Notes: generated by a model from the sequence alone, not told the origin. A stretch of DNA of 64,000 bases from Ancistrus triradiatus (GCA_025084515.1 JAJAGP010000094.1:558001-622000), one strand, 5' to 3'. Numbered from the stretch's first letter, positions 23,950-34,246 are shown. Numbers and translations are program-made.

Positions 23950-24829
23950 CAGAGGAGTCAATCATGTCTCCAAACATAATCTGACCTACTGGTTAGATTA
24001 AATGTGACATGTTATTTATTTTCTTTTAACAAAATGAATAAGTTGAAATACGGCACCCAGAGCTCTGAGTGTTACCAGTACTGGTATATACTAGACCTAT
24101 ATTTGCATTTTAATTGTGCTGCTGTTTAAAATAAGAATACATACATTATATTGATATTAACATGTCTTTTACTCCATTTGGAAAGTATAAACATTGAGAG
24201 GAAAGAGCAAAGTTTGAACTAATAGACAAAAAATCAGGATTTGAAAACAAATAAGTCATCACTAAACACAACTCTTGCTCAACTGTTCTCATTTAATTCA
24301 TCTCAGTGTTGTCTGATGGAGATATAATCAGGCTTTTTTGCAAGCTAGCAAAGTTCTCCAACTAATTTAGCAAAGCAATTCATTATGGGGTTTGCTTTAA
24401 GAGGGCAGGCAGAAAATTAGTGAACTTTCTGTTTGTGACTTGAAAACATATAAAAGTGCCATACTGAGAATTACTGGGGTGATTAGGACAATCCATTCTA
24501 CTTCTCCTTTAGCATGGGTGTACCCCAGGACTTCATCACATGACCGTAGACCCAGCCAACTTCCAAGGAGCACAAAGATTCTGCAACCGCCCCTGGCAAC
24601 AACAATGTAATCTTTCGTGAATACACACTGTGATCAGAAACTGTTTGGGGTGGAATAACCTGACCGTATGGTGTCAGTAACCACTTCAGACTTTTGGTGC
24701 CAGGAAATCCCACAGGATTTTTGGAGTACATAACCCATAATGCAACTCCATAACAGACAGATCTCTTTTTGCCAGAGCTGGGGATTGAACTAGAGAGGCT
24801 CAGGCCACAATTAGATTATATATACCATT
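23950..24829. other. Intergenic sequence, nothing recognised
   Basis: No supported gene. A - strand frame of 77 codons (24731-24498) has no recognisable domain. This is the pre-insertion flank of the gypsy element. Confidence 0.4.
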
Positions 24830-24834
24830 GTTAT

Positions 24835-25243
24835 TGTTAGGGTTCGCCCTGGGGCTGCTCCGCTTTTTTCACCGTTTTGTTTTTTTCCGACACTCCCTTA
24901 GTTCCCTTTGTTTACGTTCGGCGAGCGCAGCGTGCTTGTGTTTCTGTTTCAGCTCCGGTTCTCCCGATGCTGTCAACCTATACTCTGGGTCCATTTTCCC
25001 CCCGCTGGCTGCAGCACTGGTCCAGGAAGCAAGCTCCACACAGCCGCGGTCTTGCCGCCTTGGTTTTTTTGCTCACTGCGTTTCTGTCGCCATCTTCCTG
25101 GTTTCGACACCCACGCATTGGCTATCCTGCTTCACCTCACTCACACTAGTTCTGCACACCGTTAGCTCTTACGTCGTTGTCTGCTGTCCTGCATTTTGGG
25201 TTCCACTGTGTATTACCTGTGGGATCTTAGATCCCACATAACA
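24835..25243 (+). repeat. 5' LTR
   Basis: 409 bp from TGTTAGGGTTCGCC to atcccacataaca. About 24950-25243 is a close direct repeat of 28436-28767. No AATAAA lies in the equivalent place where the 3' LTR has one, because the local segment ggctatttaataaa is missing. The first about 115 bp have no counterpart next to the 3' LTR. Confidence 0.85.
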
Positions 25244-25259
25244 GATCAATCTGGCCAAC

Positions 25260-26342
25260 ATGGAACCCACGGATCAACAGACAGTGCAGTCCGTGCCGGT
25301 TGATATAGTGCTGGATCGCCAGCAGCCTTGGCTCCAACAGCATGACAAGCTGTTGGCGTCCCTGCTGGAATCCAACTGTCTGCTAAACCAACAAGTTTCA
25401 TTATTAAATAATAGTCAGCCGCTTGCTTCTGTCTCCCCCACTGAACAGTCCTCCTGCAGCTGGGAGCCAGATGCCTGTTCTATCCAGCGGCACTTGGGAT
25501 CCTCCTCCCCCTCCGAACCTGCCGGCTGGGCCACCAATGCCTGTCTCCTCCATGCTAGACTCCTCGGCATCCTCACGTCCGGAACCTCCTATCACACACC
25601 TGGAACCTTATGCCGGGGATCTCACCAAGTGTCGGGACTTCCTGCTGCAGTGTGACCTGGTCTTTCAGCAGCGTTCCTCGGCCTTCGTCACCGATGCTTA
25701 TAAGGTCTCGTATGTCATTGGTCTCCTCCGTGGTAAGGCCTTGATTTAGGCTGAGGCCGTGCTCTCTCAAGGCGGTCTTGAGGCGCTCTCGTTCGACGAC
25801 TTCGTTCTGTGGTTCAGGGCAGTGTTTGACCACCCTAGCCATGGCAAAGCGGTGTCGAGTCGACTCATCGGCCTCCGACGAGGCTCCCGCACTGTCTCTG
25901 ACCAAGCGGTCATGTTCTGGTCGTTAGCCGTGGGCGCCGGTTGAAATGGCCCCGCATTGCGCGAGGCTTTCCAGTCGCGTCTATCCGAGCGCCTGAAAGA
26001 TGAGCTTGCGTCCCGTGATGACCCTGAGAACCTCCAAGCGCTGGTCGACTTAGCCATCCGCCTGGACCGTCGCCAACATGCATGTAGGTTGGAAAGGGCC
26101 ACGCGTCCGGTCCACGCAGTCCCCTCCGTTCACCCCAGGTCCAGTGTGCCGGAGCCACCCGTCATATGTCCCCATCCTTCGTTGACCTGGACAAGACCGA
26201 GCCTATGCAGGTGGTACACACCTGGCTCAGCAAACAGGAACGGTCCCGGCGTCGAGCTAACAGGCTTTGTCTCTACTGTGGGGAACCCAACCATAACATC
26301 ATCTCCTGTCCATTCCACCCAAAAGTGGATACTCGCCAGTGA
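25260..26342 (+). pseudogene. gag pseudogene of the gypsy element
   Basis: ATG at 25260, 17 bases after the 5' LTR, opens MEPTDQQTVQSVPVDIV. Frame then shifts into SPPLNSPPAAGSQMPV and continues THLEPYAGDLTKCRDFLLQC, a capsid-like region typical of Ty3/gypsy Gag. In-frame stops fall near 25747 (ALI then TAG) and 25942. A CCHC zinc knuckle CLYCGEPNHNIISC lies near 26265-26310, and a TGA closes the frame at 26340-26342. At least one frameshift and two stops separate the parts. Confidence 0.85.
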
Positions 26343-26722
26343 ATCTGGGGGTCCTGGCGAGTCCTAACGACAAAACCTCCTGTCCCAACAAAACCTTCCT
26401 TACTCTGCCTGCCAGCCTGTATCTGCCGGGGTCCACATGCCAGGTCGACGTGCTCATCGAATCGTGCTCCGAAGAAAACCTCATCGACCAACAACTCGCA
26501 GTCCAGCTTGGCACACAGACGGAGTCCTTGGATCCTCCCATGCGGTCGTATGCCCTGGAAGGCCGGCTCCTTGCAGAGATCACTCACCGCACATTCCTGA
26601 TTCCTCTCATTCTTTCGGGAAACCATCAGGAGGTCATCTCACTGGTGGTGATCTGCTCACCGAAGACGCCCCTGGTGCTTGGACACCCCTGGCTGGCCCT
26701 CCACAGCCCAACCGTCAGCTAG
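26339..26722 (+). pseudogene. Retropepsin-like protease segment
   Basis: This frame overlaps the Gag stop and reads CQVDVLIESCSEENLIDQQL, then TPLVLGHPWLALHSP. The segment is the gypsy protease, but the catalytic D-S/T-G triplet is ESC here, so it cannot be active. The frame closes with a TAG at 26720-26722 before the RT region. Confidence 0.8.
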
Positions 26723-26749
26723 GGTAGGATCACCGGCTGGAGTGATTTC

Positions 26750-27629
26750 TGCCATCAGAAATGCCTTCTCTCGGCCGTCCCTGCCTCCAAGGAGCCCCCT
26801 TGCACTTCTCCGCCTGAAGAACATGCAAACTTCTCCCAGGTCCCTTGTCTACCATGACCTCGGCCGGGTGTTCAGCAAGGACAGCGCCCAGGATCTGCCT
26901 CCCCACAGGCCGTATGACTGTTCCATCGACCTGCTCACAGGTGCCCCGCTGCCCTCTGGCCGACTATACCAACTTTTGCGTGGAGAGCGCGAAGCTATGG
27001 AGGAGTATGTAGCTGACTGTCTCAAGGCCGGCCTCATCAGACCATCGTCATCGCCGCTGGGTGCCGGCTTCTTTGTTTCCAAGAAAGATGTTACTCTCCG
27101 CCCTTGTATTAACTACCGTGGCCTGAACGCTATCACAAAGAGGAACCGGTACCTGCTGCCTCTGCTCTCGTTGGCCTTTAATCTCCTCCAGGGCATGACT
27201 ATTTTCACGAAGTTGGACCTGTGGAATGCCTACCATCTGGTCCGCATCAAGGAAGGAGATGAGTGGAAGACTGCGTTCAACACTCCACTGGGGCACGTTG
27301 AATACCTGGTCATGCCCTTCGGCCTCACCAACGCCCCTGCAGTCTTCCAAGCACTAGTCAACGACGTGCTCCAGGATTTCCTCAATCGGTTTGTCTTTGT
27401 GTACCTGGTCGACATCCTGACATTCTCACCGTCCAGGGAACAGCACACCCAGCACGTCCGACTGGTGCTTAGTCGTCTCCTGGAAAATCGACTCTTCGTC
27501 AAGGCGGAGAAATGTGAGTTTCACGTCGAACTCCAGCGATTCCTTAGATTTGCCAACTTCTACCGTCACTTTATCCGGGACTACTCTACGGTGGCGACCC
27601 CCCTCACACAGCTGACAACTGACAACTGA
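26750..27629 (+). pseudogene. Reverse transcriptase segment, active site lost
   Basis: An open frame gives LVYHDLGRVFSKDSAQDLPP, EEYVADCLKAGLIRPSSSPL, KLDLWNAYHLVRI, EWKTAFNTPLGHVEYLVMPF and GLTNAPAVFQ, all hallmarks of gypsy RT. The YxDD box is YLVD, removing an essential Asp. After LFVKAEKCEFHV the sequence jumps to RFLRFANFYRHFIRDYS, so about 30-40 residues are deleted. A stop follows TTDN at 27627-27629. Confidence 0.9.
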
Positions 27630-28001
27630 CTGCACCCTTGTACCTTCTTCTGCTGTTGCCTCACACCGGCTGAACGGAATTATGATGTCAGCAACACGGA
27701 GCTGCTGGCGGTCAAGCTAGCCCTCGAAGAATGGAGGCACTGGCTCGAGGGAACGGAACAGCCCTTCGTCGTCTGGACCGACCACCGTAACCTGTCATAC
27801 ATCTAGATGGCAAAGCGGCTTAACTCCAGGCAGGCTAGGTGGGCCCTCTTCTTTGGGAGGTTCAACTTCACCCTCACCTACCGGCCTGGATCCCGGAACA
27901 TCAAGCCCGATGCCCTCTCTTGCCAGTTCTCACCCGATAGATCCAACGCACCATCAGGGAGGCGCAGGGGACGGATCCCTTGGGGTGGACCTCCCGGCTG
28001 A
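27630..28001 (+). pseudogene. RNase H segment of pol
   Basis: The translation has RNase H-like blocks: LTPAERNYDVSNTELLAVKL, ALEEWRHWLEG, VVWTDHRNLSYI, then after a TAG AKRLNSRQARWALFFGRFNF and TYRPGSRNIKPDALS. An internal segment is missing between the RT end and the first block, so the enzyme core is incomplete. Confidence 0.82.
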
Positions 28002-28007
28002 CTCTAC

Positions 28008-28328
28008 ATGCCCGCCTCGGCTCGGACTGTGGCTCTTCAATGGGGCCACGAATCCCGGTTTGCCGGCTATCACCGAACCCTGGCCCTGGAGTTCTGGAGT
28101 CACATCGTGGCTGACTTCATCACGGAGCTCCCGGTGTCAGAAGGTAAGACCGTGGTCGATCGCTTCTCCAAGGTGGTGGGCCTCATCGTGCTCCCCAAGC
28201 TACCCACAGCTTTGGAGATGACCAACATCCTCTTCGACCACGTGTTTAAGATTCACGGCATCCCCATTGACATCGTCTTAGATCGGGGGCCCCAGTTTAG
28301 CCATAGCTTAACCATAGCATTAGCCTAG
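28008..28328 (+). pseudogene. Truncated integrase core
   Basis: The frame reads VADFITELPVSEGKTVVDRF, SKVVGLIVLPKLPTALEM, then HGIPIDIVLDRGPQFS, an integrase catalytic core. The His-Cys zinc region is reduced to HESRFAGYHRT, and the sequence breaks off directly after GPQFS, losing the final catalytic Glu. What follows (about 28303 on) is noncoding and leads into the 3' LTR. Confidence 0.85.
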
Positions 28329-28435
28329 CCTGTGCTACCTCAAGTGCTATACTATGTTTATTCTCATTTCTGGTACTAGTTTCATGACGGTTTCGGCTCT
28401 CACACCGCTTTACTTTTTCCGTGTTGCTTAACCAG

Positions 28436-28767
28436 TGTTTCTGTTTCAGCTCCGGTTCTCCCGATGCTGTCAACCTGTACTCTGGGTCCATTTCCCCCCC
28501 ACTGGCTGCAGTACTGGTACAGGAAGCAAGCTCCACACAGCCGCCATCTTGCCGCCTTGGTTTTTTCGTTCACTGCATTCCTGTCTCCATCCTCCTGGTC
28601 TCGACACCCATGCATTGGCTATCCTGCTTCACCTCACTCATACTAGTTCTGGCTATTTAATAAACACATCGTTACCTCTTACGTCGTTGTCTGTGCTGTC
28701 TGTTGATCTGCACTGACCTGCAGGTTCCACTGTGTATCACCTGTGGGATCTTCGATCCCACATAACA
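28436..28767 (+). repeat. 3' LTR (part alignable to the 5' LTR)
   Basis: Direct repeat of 24950-25243, ending CATAACA. It contains AATAAA at about 28661, absent from the 5' LTR. The upstream part (28303-28435) does not match the first 115 bp of the 5' LTR, so its left border is unresolved and recombination or deletion is likely. Confidence 0.82.
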
Positions 28768-28839
28768 GTTATAGCAATGGCATAATGAACATATATAACA
28801 ATTTATCTGTTTTTAGAATACGACAAATGGTCATTAAGC

Positions 28840-29830
28840 CATTGCTAAAACAACAAAGCTAATGGTGGCCTAAGACTTTTGCACAGTATTGTGGTTGGGG
28901 CAGCAGCTGGCCAAATTCATTTAATTTGTTAATATACATCAGTTTATGCAATACATTACAAAAAAGGTTTACCAAGTTGTAATGTTGCCATTCCTTCTCA
29001 CAACACTTAAAAGACAGTTTGGCACTGAGGATATGTAATTTTGTTCCATTCTTCCTGCAAACAAGTCTTAAGGTGTACAATAGTACGAGGTTGCTGTTGT
29101 TGCATTTTGTGTTTCAAAATTCTTCTCACACTTCCTATTGGGGACAAGTCAGTACTACTAAGCTTTTGGACTTGTTGCTGATATCAGCAAGCCTTTGGAC
29201 TTGTTGCTGATATCAGTGTGGTGGTCCTTTTCGTTTTTGGTCCAGTGCAAAACATTTATTCCAAAACAAGATCTGGAATACTAAACACATATAACCGAAA
29301 TACACATTTCCACCGAGTGATGGTCCATCCCAGATGCCTTTGAGATCAGAGGAGTCGACGCCACTTCTGGACATGGTTAACATGAGGATTCTTTTTTGGA
29401 CACTAAAGTTTTAAGTGCCATTTGTGAATGTAACTTCGTATTGTAGTGCTTTCATAAAGTAATCCCTTGCCCATGTGGTTCATGTCCATGTGGAATCAGC
29501 TATTGATGAATGATGGTTCTTGATGCAGTGCTGTCTGAGGTATCAGAGATTATGGGTCTTCAGTTTAAGCTTGTGCCCTTGCCCTTTGTGTATTAAAATT
29601 CCTCCAGATTCCTTGAATCGTTTAATAATATCATTAACTATAGAGGAAGACATATGCAATTCCCTTCAAATCTTTTATTGGAATGTGTTGCAGGTCTGAA
29701 ATGCAGGAATGGATGTTTATCAACATTTTTTTTTTTGAAAAGTTGACCAGACAAAACCATGAAATAAAAGTCAAAGTAATGTAAGACATACTACATTTTG
29801 CCTTTCTGTCCCAACTTTTTCTGATTTTAG
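28840..29830 (-). mobile_element. Old DNA transposon relics, partly nested
   Basis: A terminus-like sequence cctaagacttttgcacagta sits at 28869-28888. From about 29030 the + strand shows a reversed fish DNA transposon: attttgttccattcttcctg, cttcctattggggacaagtc, ggtggtccttttcgtttttg, cttgcccatgtggttcatgt, gatgcagtgctgtctgagg, and ctgtcccaactttttctgat at its end. A 27-28-base unit, gcttttggacttgttgctga and on, is duplicated in tandem at 29161-29215. No coding frame survives. Confidence 0.5.
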
Positions 29831-29831
29831 G

Positions 29832-30339
29832 TCGTATTTGGGGTCATTGTCATCCTGGAGAATGTAAAATCTGCCTGTACTAGTCAGCAGTGAGGGAGAC
29901 ATTAATTTTGACCAAATTACCAATTCTATTTGCAGAAATACAGTCCTAAACCTGCAGGTAACCTCCATGATGCTTCACTGCTGAATGCAGATACTGATCC
30001 ATTTATCTTGTTGCTGAACTCACTCTTGTCGTAGCATTTTAAGAATCTAACAGTCAGTTTAGATCAATCTGCACATGTCATTGATCAGTAGCACCAGGTT
30101 GTTAGATTTGGTTAATCATGTACTGTGCAATATCCACACAAAGTCCTGAAGTTTTTGAATTTGGAACCTTATGTTACTTTATTTAACAATAAAGAAAAAC
30201 ACACTGTGGAATTTATTTTTTATTTGAAAAATAAATATTTATCTAAATTATTTTGTTTAGCACTGAAACACTCTAATGCAGAAGACTTAACCACAAATTC
30301 TGTGAAACTGTTTTGTACCTAAACCTTTTGCACACAGTG
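29832..30339 (-). mobile_element. Tc1-like relic (TIR cctaaaccttttgcacacag)
   Basis: Begins with tatttggggtcattgtcatc, a phrase typical of reversed Tc1 transposase (around the catalytic region), and ends in cctaaaccttttgcacacag, tg with TA behind at 30340. The similar terminus at 28869 may belong to the same family. Coding content is destroyed. Confidence 0.5.
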
Positions 30340-30489
30340 TACATTAGAAAACATCAGAAATTGCTGAATGTGCATTATATGTAAAAAATGTCTAAGAAAA
30401 ACAAGCAGAGTAATCATATAATAATATCAGAAGAATAAGTATTGGCATGCTCATGTGGGATCTACACTTTTAGTAAACCTGCTTTGTGA

Positions 30490-30540
30490 CAATGTCTATT
30501 GTAAAAAGCACTATATAAATAAATTGCAGTTGAACTTAAA
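30490..30540 (+). repeat. Non-LTR-type 3' tail fragment
   Basis: gtgacaatgtctattgtaaa, aagcactatataaataaatt is similar to a tail (aagcgctatata-like) found at 41748-41796 and in reverse at 59635-59665. Interpreted as the 3' end of a LINE/SINE family. Confidence 0.35.
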
Positions 30541-31109
30541 ATTTGTTTTTGTATTTCAGATATTTTCAAATGTGAGACTTGTGCAGTGCTGCTGCATTCC
30601 TATAACTATATCTGTACTGTGGAGGTAGGCTGAGTGTTCTTCAGTGGCATACTTTATTTATTAATTAAATCAATCATTTTTATGTTACAGAGAGTGTATC
30701 CTACAAGATTAAAAGCAAGAGCCAGTTGGCCTGGGACTGTAGTACTGTGGCTGTTAGTGATGAAAAGAGTTACCTTTCTAATATTGGGGCTAAAAAACTA
30801 TATTCATCAGTTTGGAAACAAAACATATATACACAATACCTTTCAAACTCTGCCTAGTGGCCATGGCATAAGCAGAATAACATCCACTGAATTATCCAGT
30901 TACCAAAAAATAATAGTTTGATGGAGAAAATCTGCTCTCTACCTCAGCCTAAACCATTATTTTCTTTCAACTGTACTGTTCACTGGGCATTACTGCTCAC
31001 TTGTTATTCTCAAAAGTGCACGAGGTCTCTATATGCCTAACAAAATTAAAACTATATAAACTACTAATTATTATTTAAACAAAAGAGAATGCAGTGGGTT
31101 TTTTTTCAA

Positions 31110-31115
31110 TTTATT
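31110..31115 (-). promoter_or_regulatory. Candidate poly(A) signal for pappa2
   Basis: TTTATT on the + strand gives AATAAA on the - strand about 450 bases after the stop at 31568. It is the nearest canonical hexamer I found downstream of the terminal exon. Confidence 0.4.
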
Positions 31116-31334
31116 GATACATCAGTGAAACTATATTTTGCCAGAATTACTTACTGTTATACAATGTTGTTGTACATTTTTTTGCCCTAAGTATACACCT
31201 TTAAGGGCAATACCACTGATACTTGCTGGTTTATCATCAACAGATTATGTGACAGAAAACAAGCTAGTGCTATACATAGAATATTTGTATTCAGGTTTTT
31301 AATCAGCTAGTGAGATACAAACTTATCATATTTG

Positions 31335-31337
<3 letters not shown>

Positions 31338-31372
<35 letters not shown>
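31338..31372. repeat. (AT)n microsatellite in the presumed pappa2 3' UTR
   Basis: A pure AT run of about 35 bases located some 200 bases downstream of the pappa2 stop codon. Confidence 0.9.
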
Positions 31373-31374
<2 letters not shown>

Positions 31375-31567
31375 TTATTGATTGAAATGTTATAATAGGT
31401 TGTATCTAAACACCTATGCTAGATATTCTGCAAATCCTGTAAATGGGTGTGTTTTTAATAGATCAGTATACAATATGTATCAGTTTTATAGACTTCTACA
31501 CATTGGTATATGTGCTGGTTTCGGTTGTGGTTTCCTCACTTTCCACTTCTTGTCTTCCTTAGAGTTC

Positions 31568-31666
31568 CTATGGCTCAGTGACTGCCTTCTTTTCCTTGTT
31601 TTCTTCCGCCTCAGGGTCACGGCATGTGCATTCATCAAGGTCACAGTCCACTCCAAACTGAATGAC
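31568..31666 (-). CDS. pappa2: pappa2 terminal exon with stop
   Basis: Acceptor gatggacag before GTC at 31666; stop TAG at 31570-31568. The 32 residues VIQFGVDCDLDECTCRDPEA, then EENKEKKAVTEP, match the family C-terminus with three conserved Cys. The KEKKAVTEP extension goes beyond the EEN-Q end that I recall for mammals. The exon starts in phase 0, matching the LNR exon. Confidence 0.88.
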   Translation of the reverse strand, partial: VIQFGVDCDLDECTCRDPEAEENKEKKAVTEP

Positions 31667-31754
31667 CTGTCCATCATTGGGATACACACCAAGAGTTGGC
31701 TACATAAATTAACTTACAGATTGTTATGCTTTATGTGGTTCTGGCTTAAGAGTT

Positions 31755-31755
<1 letters not shown>

Positions 31756-31801
<46 letters not shown>
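31756..31801. repeat. (CA)n microsatellite
   Basis: About 23 CA units, 90 bases upstream (gene orientation) of the terminal pappa2 exon. Confidence 0.95.
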
Positions 31802-31804
<3 letters not shown>

Positions 31805-31839
31805 AATACTAGCATGACTGACATTTCTTGGTTCTGAGC

Positions 31840-32540
31840 ACGTGGCCCCATCTCCTTGCAAACTATCAGAGGGCTATCAGACAACTTTTGTTATGCAAAT
31901 GTGTAAATGAGAGAACTTTCACAATTTGCACATGGTGAATCCTGGCATTGTCATCTTGGAATATGCCCATGCCATCAGCGAAGAAAAAATCCATTGATGA
32001 AATAACCTAGTCATTCAGTATATTCAGGTAGTCAGCAGACCTCATTCTTTGGACCTATAACGTAGCTGAACCTAGACCTGACCAACTGCAGCAACCCCAG
32101 ATCACAGCACTGCCCCCACAGGCTTGTATGATAGGCACTAGGCATGATGGGTGCATCACTTCAGCCGCCTTTCTTTTTACCCTGATGCGCCCATCACTCT
32201 GGAATAAGGTAAATCTGGACTCATCAGACCACATGACCTTCTTTCATTGCACCAGAGTAAAATCTTTATGCTCCCTAGCAAATTGAAGCTGTTTTTGACG
32301 GTTGACAAGTGGTTTCCTTAAGGCTACACGCGTTGTTCGCATTGTTTTGGTGGAAATGCTCTTACTTTCATTATTAAACATATCCCTGAGTTCTACTGTT
32401 GTTTTTCTAGAATTTGAATTCACCAAACGTTTAAATGATCGGAGATCATGATCATTCAAGATGTTTTCTCTGCTTGATGCATGGCAATAATTTGACCCTT
32501 CTGAAACAGATTAACATCTTTTCTCATCTATTCCTTCCTC
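31840..32540 (-). mobile_element. Tc1-like relic with N-terminal transposase remnant
   Basis: A - strand frame, 32459-32244, gives RSFKRLVNSNSRKTTVELRD, TMRTTRVALRKPL and REHKDF, the helix-turn-helix half of a Tc1-like transposase. The reversed catalytic region follows at 31990-32235 (tggactcatcagaccacatg) without an open frame. A further family from those at 12583 and 32632. Confidence 0.65.
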
Positions 32541-32566
32541 CTCATGGCTTAGTTTTTATAAATCAG

Positions 32567-32568
<2 letters not shown>

Positions 32569-32598
<30 letters not shown>

Positions 32599-32625
32599 GT
32601 ATATATACATATATATCTATTGTAA
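32569..32625. repeat. (CT)n with adjoining TA-rich tract
   Basis: CT repeats at 32569-32594, then tgtatgtatatatacatata. The tract truncates the left end of the following Tc1 copy. Confidence 0.9.
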
Positions 32626-32631
32626 ACCTAT

Positions 32632-34131
32632 TGTAAACCCTTTAGAATTTTTGGATTTTTGAATGCTTGGTCATTTATTTATTGAGGAAAATGATGCAAT
32701 ATTACATATTAGTGGGTGGCAAACGTATGTGAACCTCTAAGATAAGAAGTTAATTGGAAAATGAAATTAGAGTCAAGTGTTTTCAATCAATGGGATGACA
32801 ATCAGGTGCGAGTGGGCAATCTATTTTATTTAAAGAACAAAGATCTATCAAAGTCTGCTCTTCACAACACATGTTTGTGGAAGTGTATCATGGTATGAAC
32901 ACAGGTGATTTCTGAAGACCTCAGGAGAAGAGTTGTTGATGCTCATCAGGCAGGGAAAGATTACAAAACCATCTCTAAAGAGTTTGGACTCCACGAGTCC
33001 ACATTCAGACAAACTGTGTATACATGGGGGAAATTCAAGACCATTGTTACCCTCCCCGGGAGTGGTTGACCAACAAAGTTCACTCCAAGTGCAAAATGTG
33101 TAATAGTTGGCGAGGTCACAAAGGACCCCAGGGTAACTTCTAAGCAACTGAAGGTCTCTCTCACATTGGCTAATGTTAATGTTCATGAGTCCATCATCAG
33201 AAGGACACTGAACAACAATGCTGTGAATGGCAGGGTTGCAAGGAGAAAGCCACTGCTCTCCAAAAAGAACATTGCTGCTCATCTGCAGTTTGCTAAAGAT
33301 CACGTGGACAAGCCAGAAGTCTATTGGAAGAAAGTTTTGTGGACGAATGAAACCAAAATAGAACATTTTGGTTTACAAGAAAAACATTATGTTTGGAGAA
33401 AGGAAATCACTGCATTCCAGCATAAGAACCTTATCGCATCTGTGAAACATGGTGGTGGTAGTATCATGGTTTGGGCCTCTTTTGCTGCATCTGGGCAAGG
33501 ACAGCTTGCCACCATTGATGGAACAATGAATTCTGAATTATATCAGAGAATTCTAAAGGAAAATGTCAGGACATCTGTCCATGAACTGAATCTCAAGAGA
33601 AGGTGGGTCATGCAGCAAGACAACGACCCTAAGCATACAAGTCATTCTACCAAAGAATGGCTAAAGAAGAATAAAGTTCATGTTTTGGAATGGCCAAGTC
33701 AAAGTCCTGACCATAATCCAATCGAAATGTTGTGGAAGGACCTGATGCAAGCAGTTAATGTAAGGAAACCCACCAACATCCCAGAGTTGAAGCTGTTCTG
33801 TACGGAGGAATGGGCTAAAGTTCTCCAAGCCGGTGTGCAGGACTGATCAACAGTTACAGGAAACTTTTAATTGCAGTTTTTGCTGCATAGGGGGGTCACA
33901 GCAGATACTGAAAGCAAAGGTTAACATACTTTTGCCTCTCACTAATATGTAATATTGGATCATTTTCCAAAATAAATAAATGACCAAGTATGATATTTTT
34001 GTCTCATTTGTTTAACTGGGTTCTCTTTATCTACATTTAGGATTTGTATGAAAATCTGATGATGTTTTAGGTCATATTTATGCAGAAATATTGAAATTTC
34101 GAAAGGCTTCACAAACTTTCAAGCACCACTG
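32632..34131 (+). mobile_element. Tc1-like family A copy, nearly complete, left end lost
   Basis: The right terminal repeat ends ctttcaagcaccactg at 34131 with TA behind. The left repeat is truncated next to the CT/TA tract; the homologous part begins aaaccctttagaattttt. The internal gene is the least damaged transposase in the window. It lies in the last pappa2 intron, antisense to the host gene. Confidence 0.92.
32890..33846 (+). pseudogene. Tc1 transposase, 319 codons, two nonsense codons
   Basis: From the ATG at 32890 the frame runs to the natural TGA at 33844-33846 without indels. Two internal TGA codons occur: codon 3 and codon 60 (33067-33069, after SG of the GRP-type hook). Both positions fit CGA-to-TGA decay. 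The N-terminal paired-like DNA-binding region is present (DLRRRVVDAHQ, SKEFGL). The catalytic blocks are LWTNETKIEHFG, MQQDNDPKHTSH and NPIEMLWKDL. The usual first catalytic Asp (WTDE) is Asn here, so the protein would be inactive even without the stops. The last 226 codons are continuously open. Confidence 0.92.
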
Positions 34132-34179
34132 TATATATAGGGAGACAGAAAAAGAGAGCGAGAGAGACAGGCAGACATG

Positions 34180-34183
<4 letters not shown>

Positions 34184-34244
<61 letters not shown>

Positions 34245-34246
34245 TT
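34184..34246. repeat. (TA)n(CA)n microsatellite
   Basis: TA run to about 34231 followed by CA units; directly preceded by a GA-rich stretch at 34140-34175. Confidence 0.93.

Larger units (their letters stand above)
24835..28767 (+). mobile_element. Ty3/gypsy LTR retrotransposon, 3.9 kb, internally deleted
   Basis: The element starts TGTTAGGG and ends CATAACA. It is flanked by GTTAT on both sides (24830-24834 and 28768-28772), a 5-bp target duplication. The order is LTR, gag with zinc knuckle, protease, reverse transcriptase, RNase H, partial integrase, LTR, the normal Ty3/gypsy order. It is much more GC-rich than its surroundings, which suggests a fairly recent insertion. Frameshifts, stops, a damaged RT active site and a truncated integrase make it non-autonomous. 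It lies between the 3' ends of the two host genes. Confidence 0.93.

Noticed and set aside
24828..25241. 137-codon open frame over the 5' LTR and similar frames at 28421-28716
   Set aside because: Frames in LTR sequence, repeated in both LTRs, with no protein-like motif.
25955..25975. Programmed recoding as an explanation for gag stops
   Set aside because: There are several stops and frame changes without slippery sequence context; ordinary decay is simpler.
26273..26626. 117-codon - strand frame opposite the gypsy protease (also 25573-26158 and 27048-27350 on the - strand)
   Set aside because: Shadow frames of GC-rich gag/pol coding sequence on the + strand.
32848..33366. 172-codon - strand frame (and similar at 42931-43374 and 56029-56409)
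   Set aside because: Antisense shadow of Tc1 transposase; it recurs at each copy because the element is repeated.
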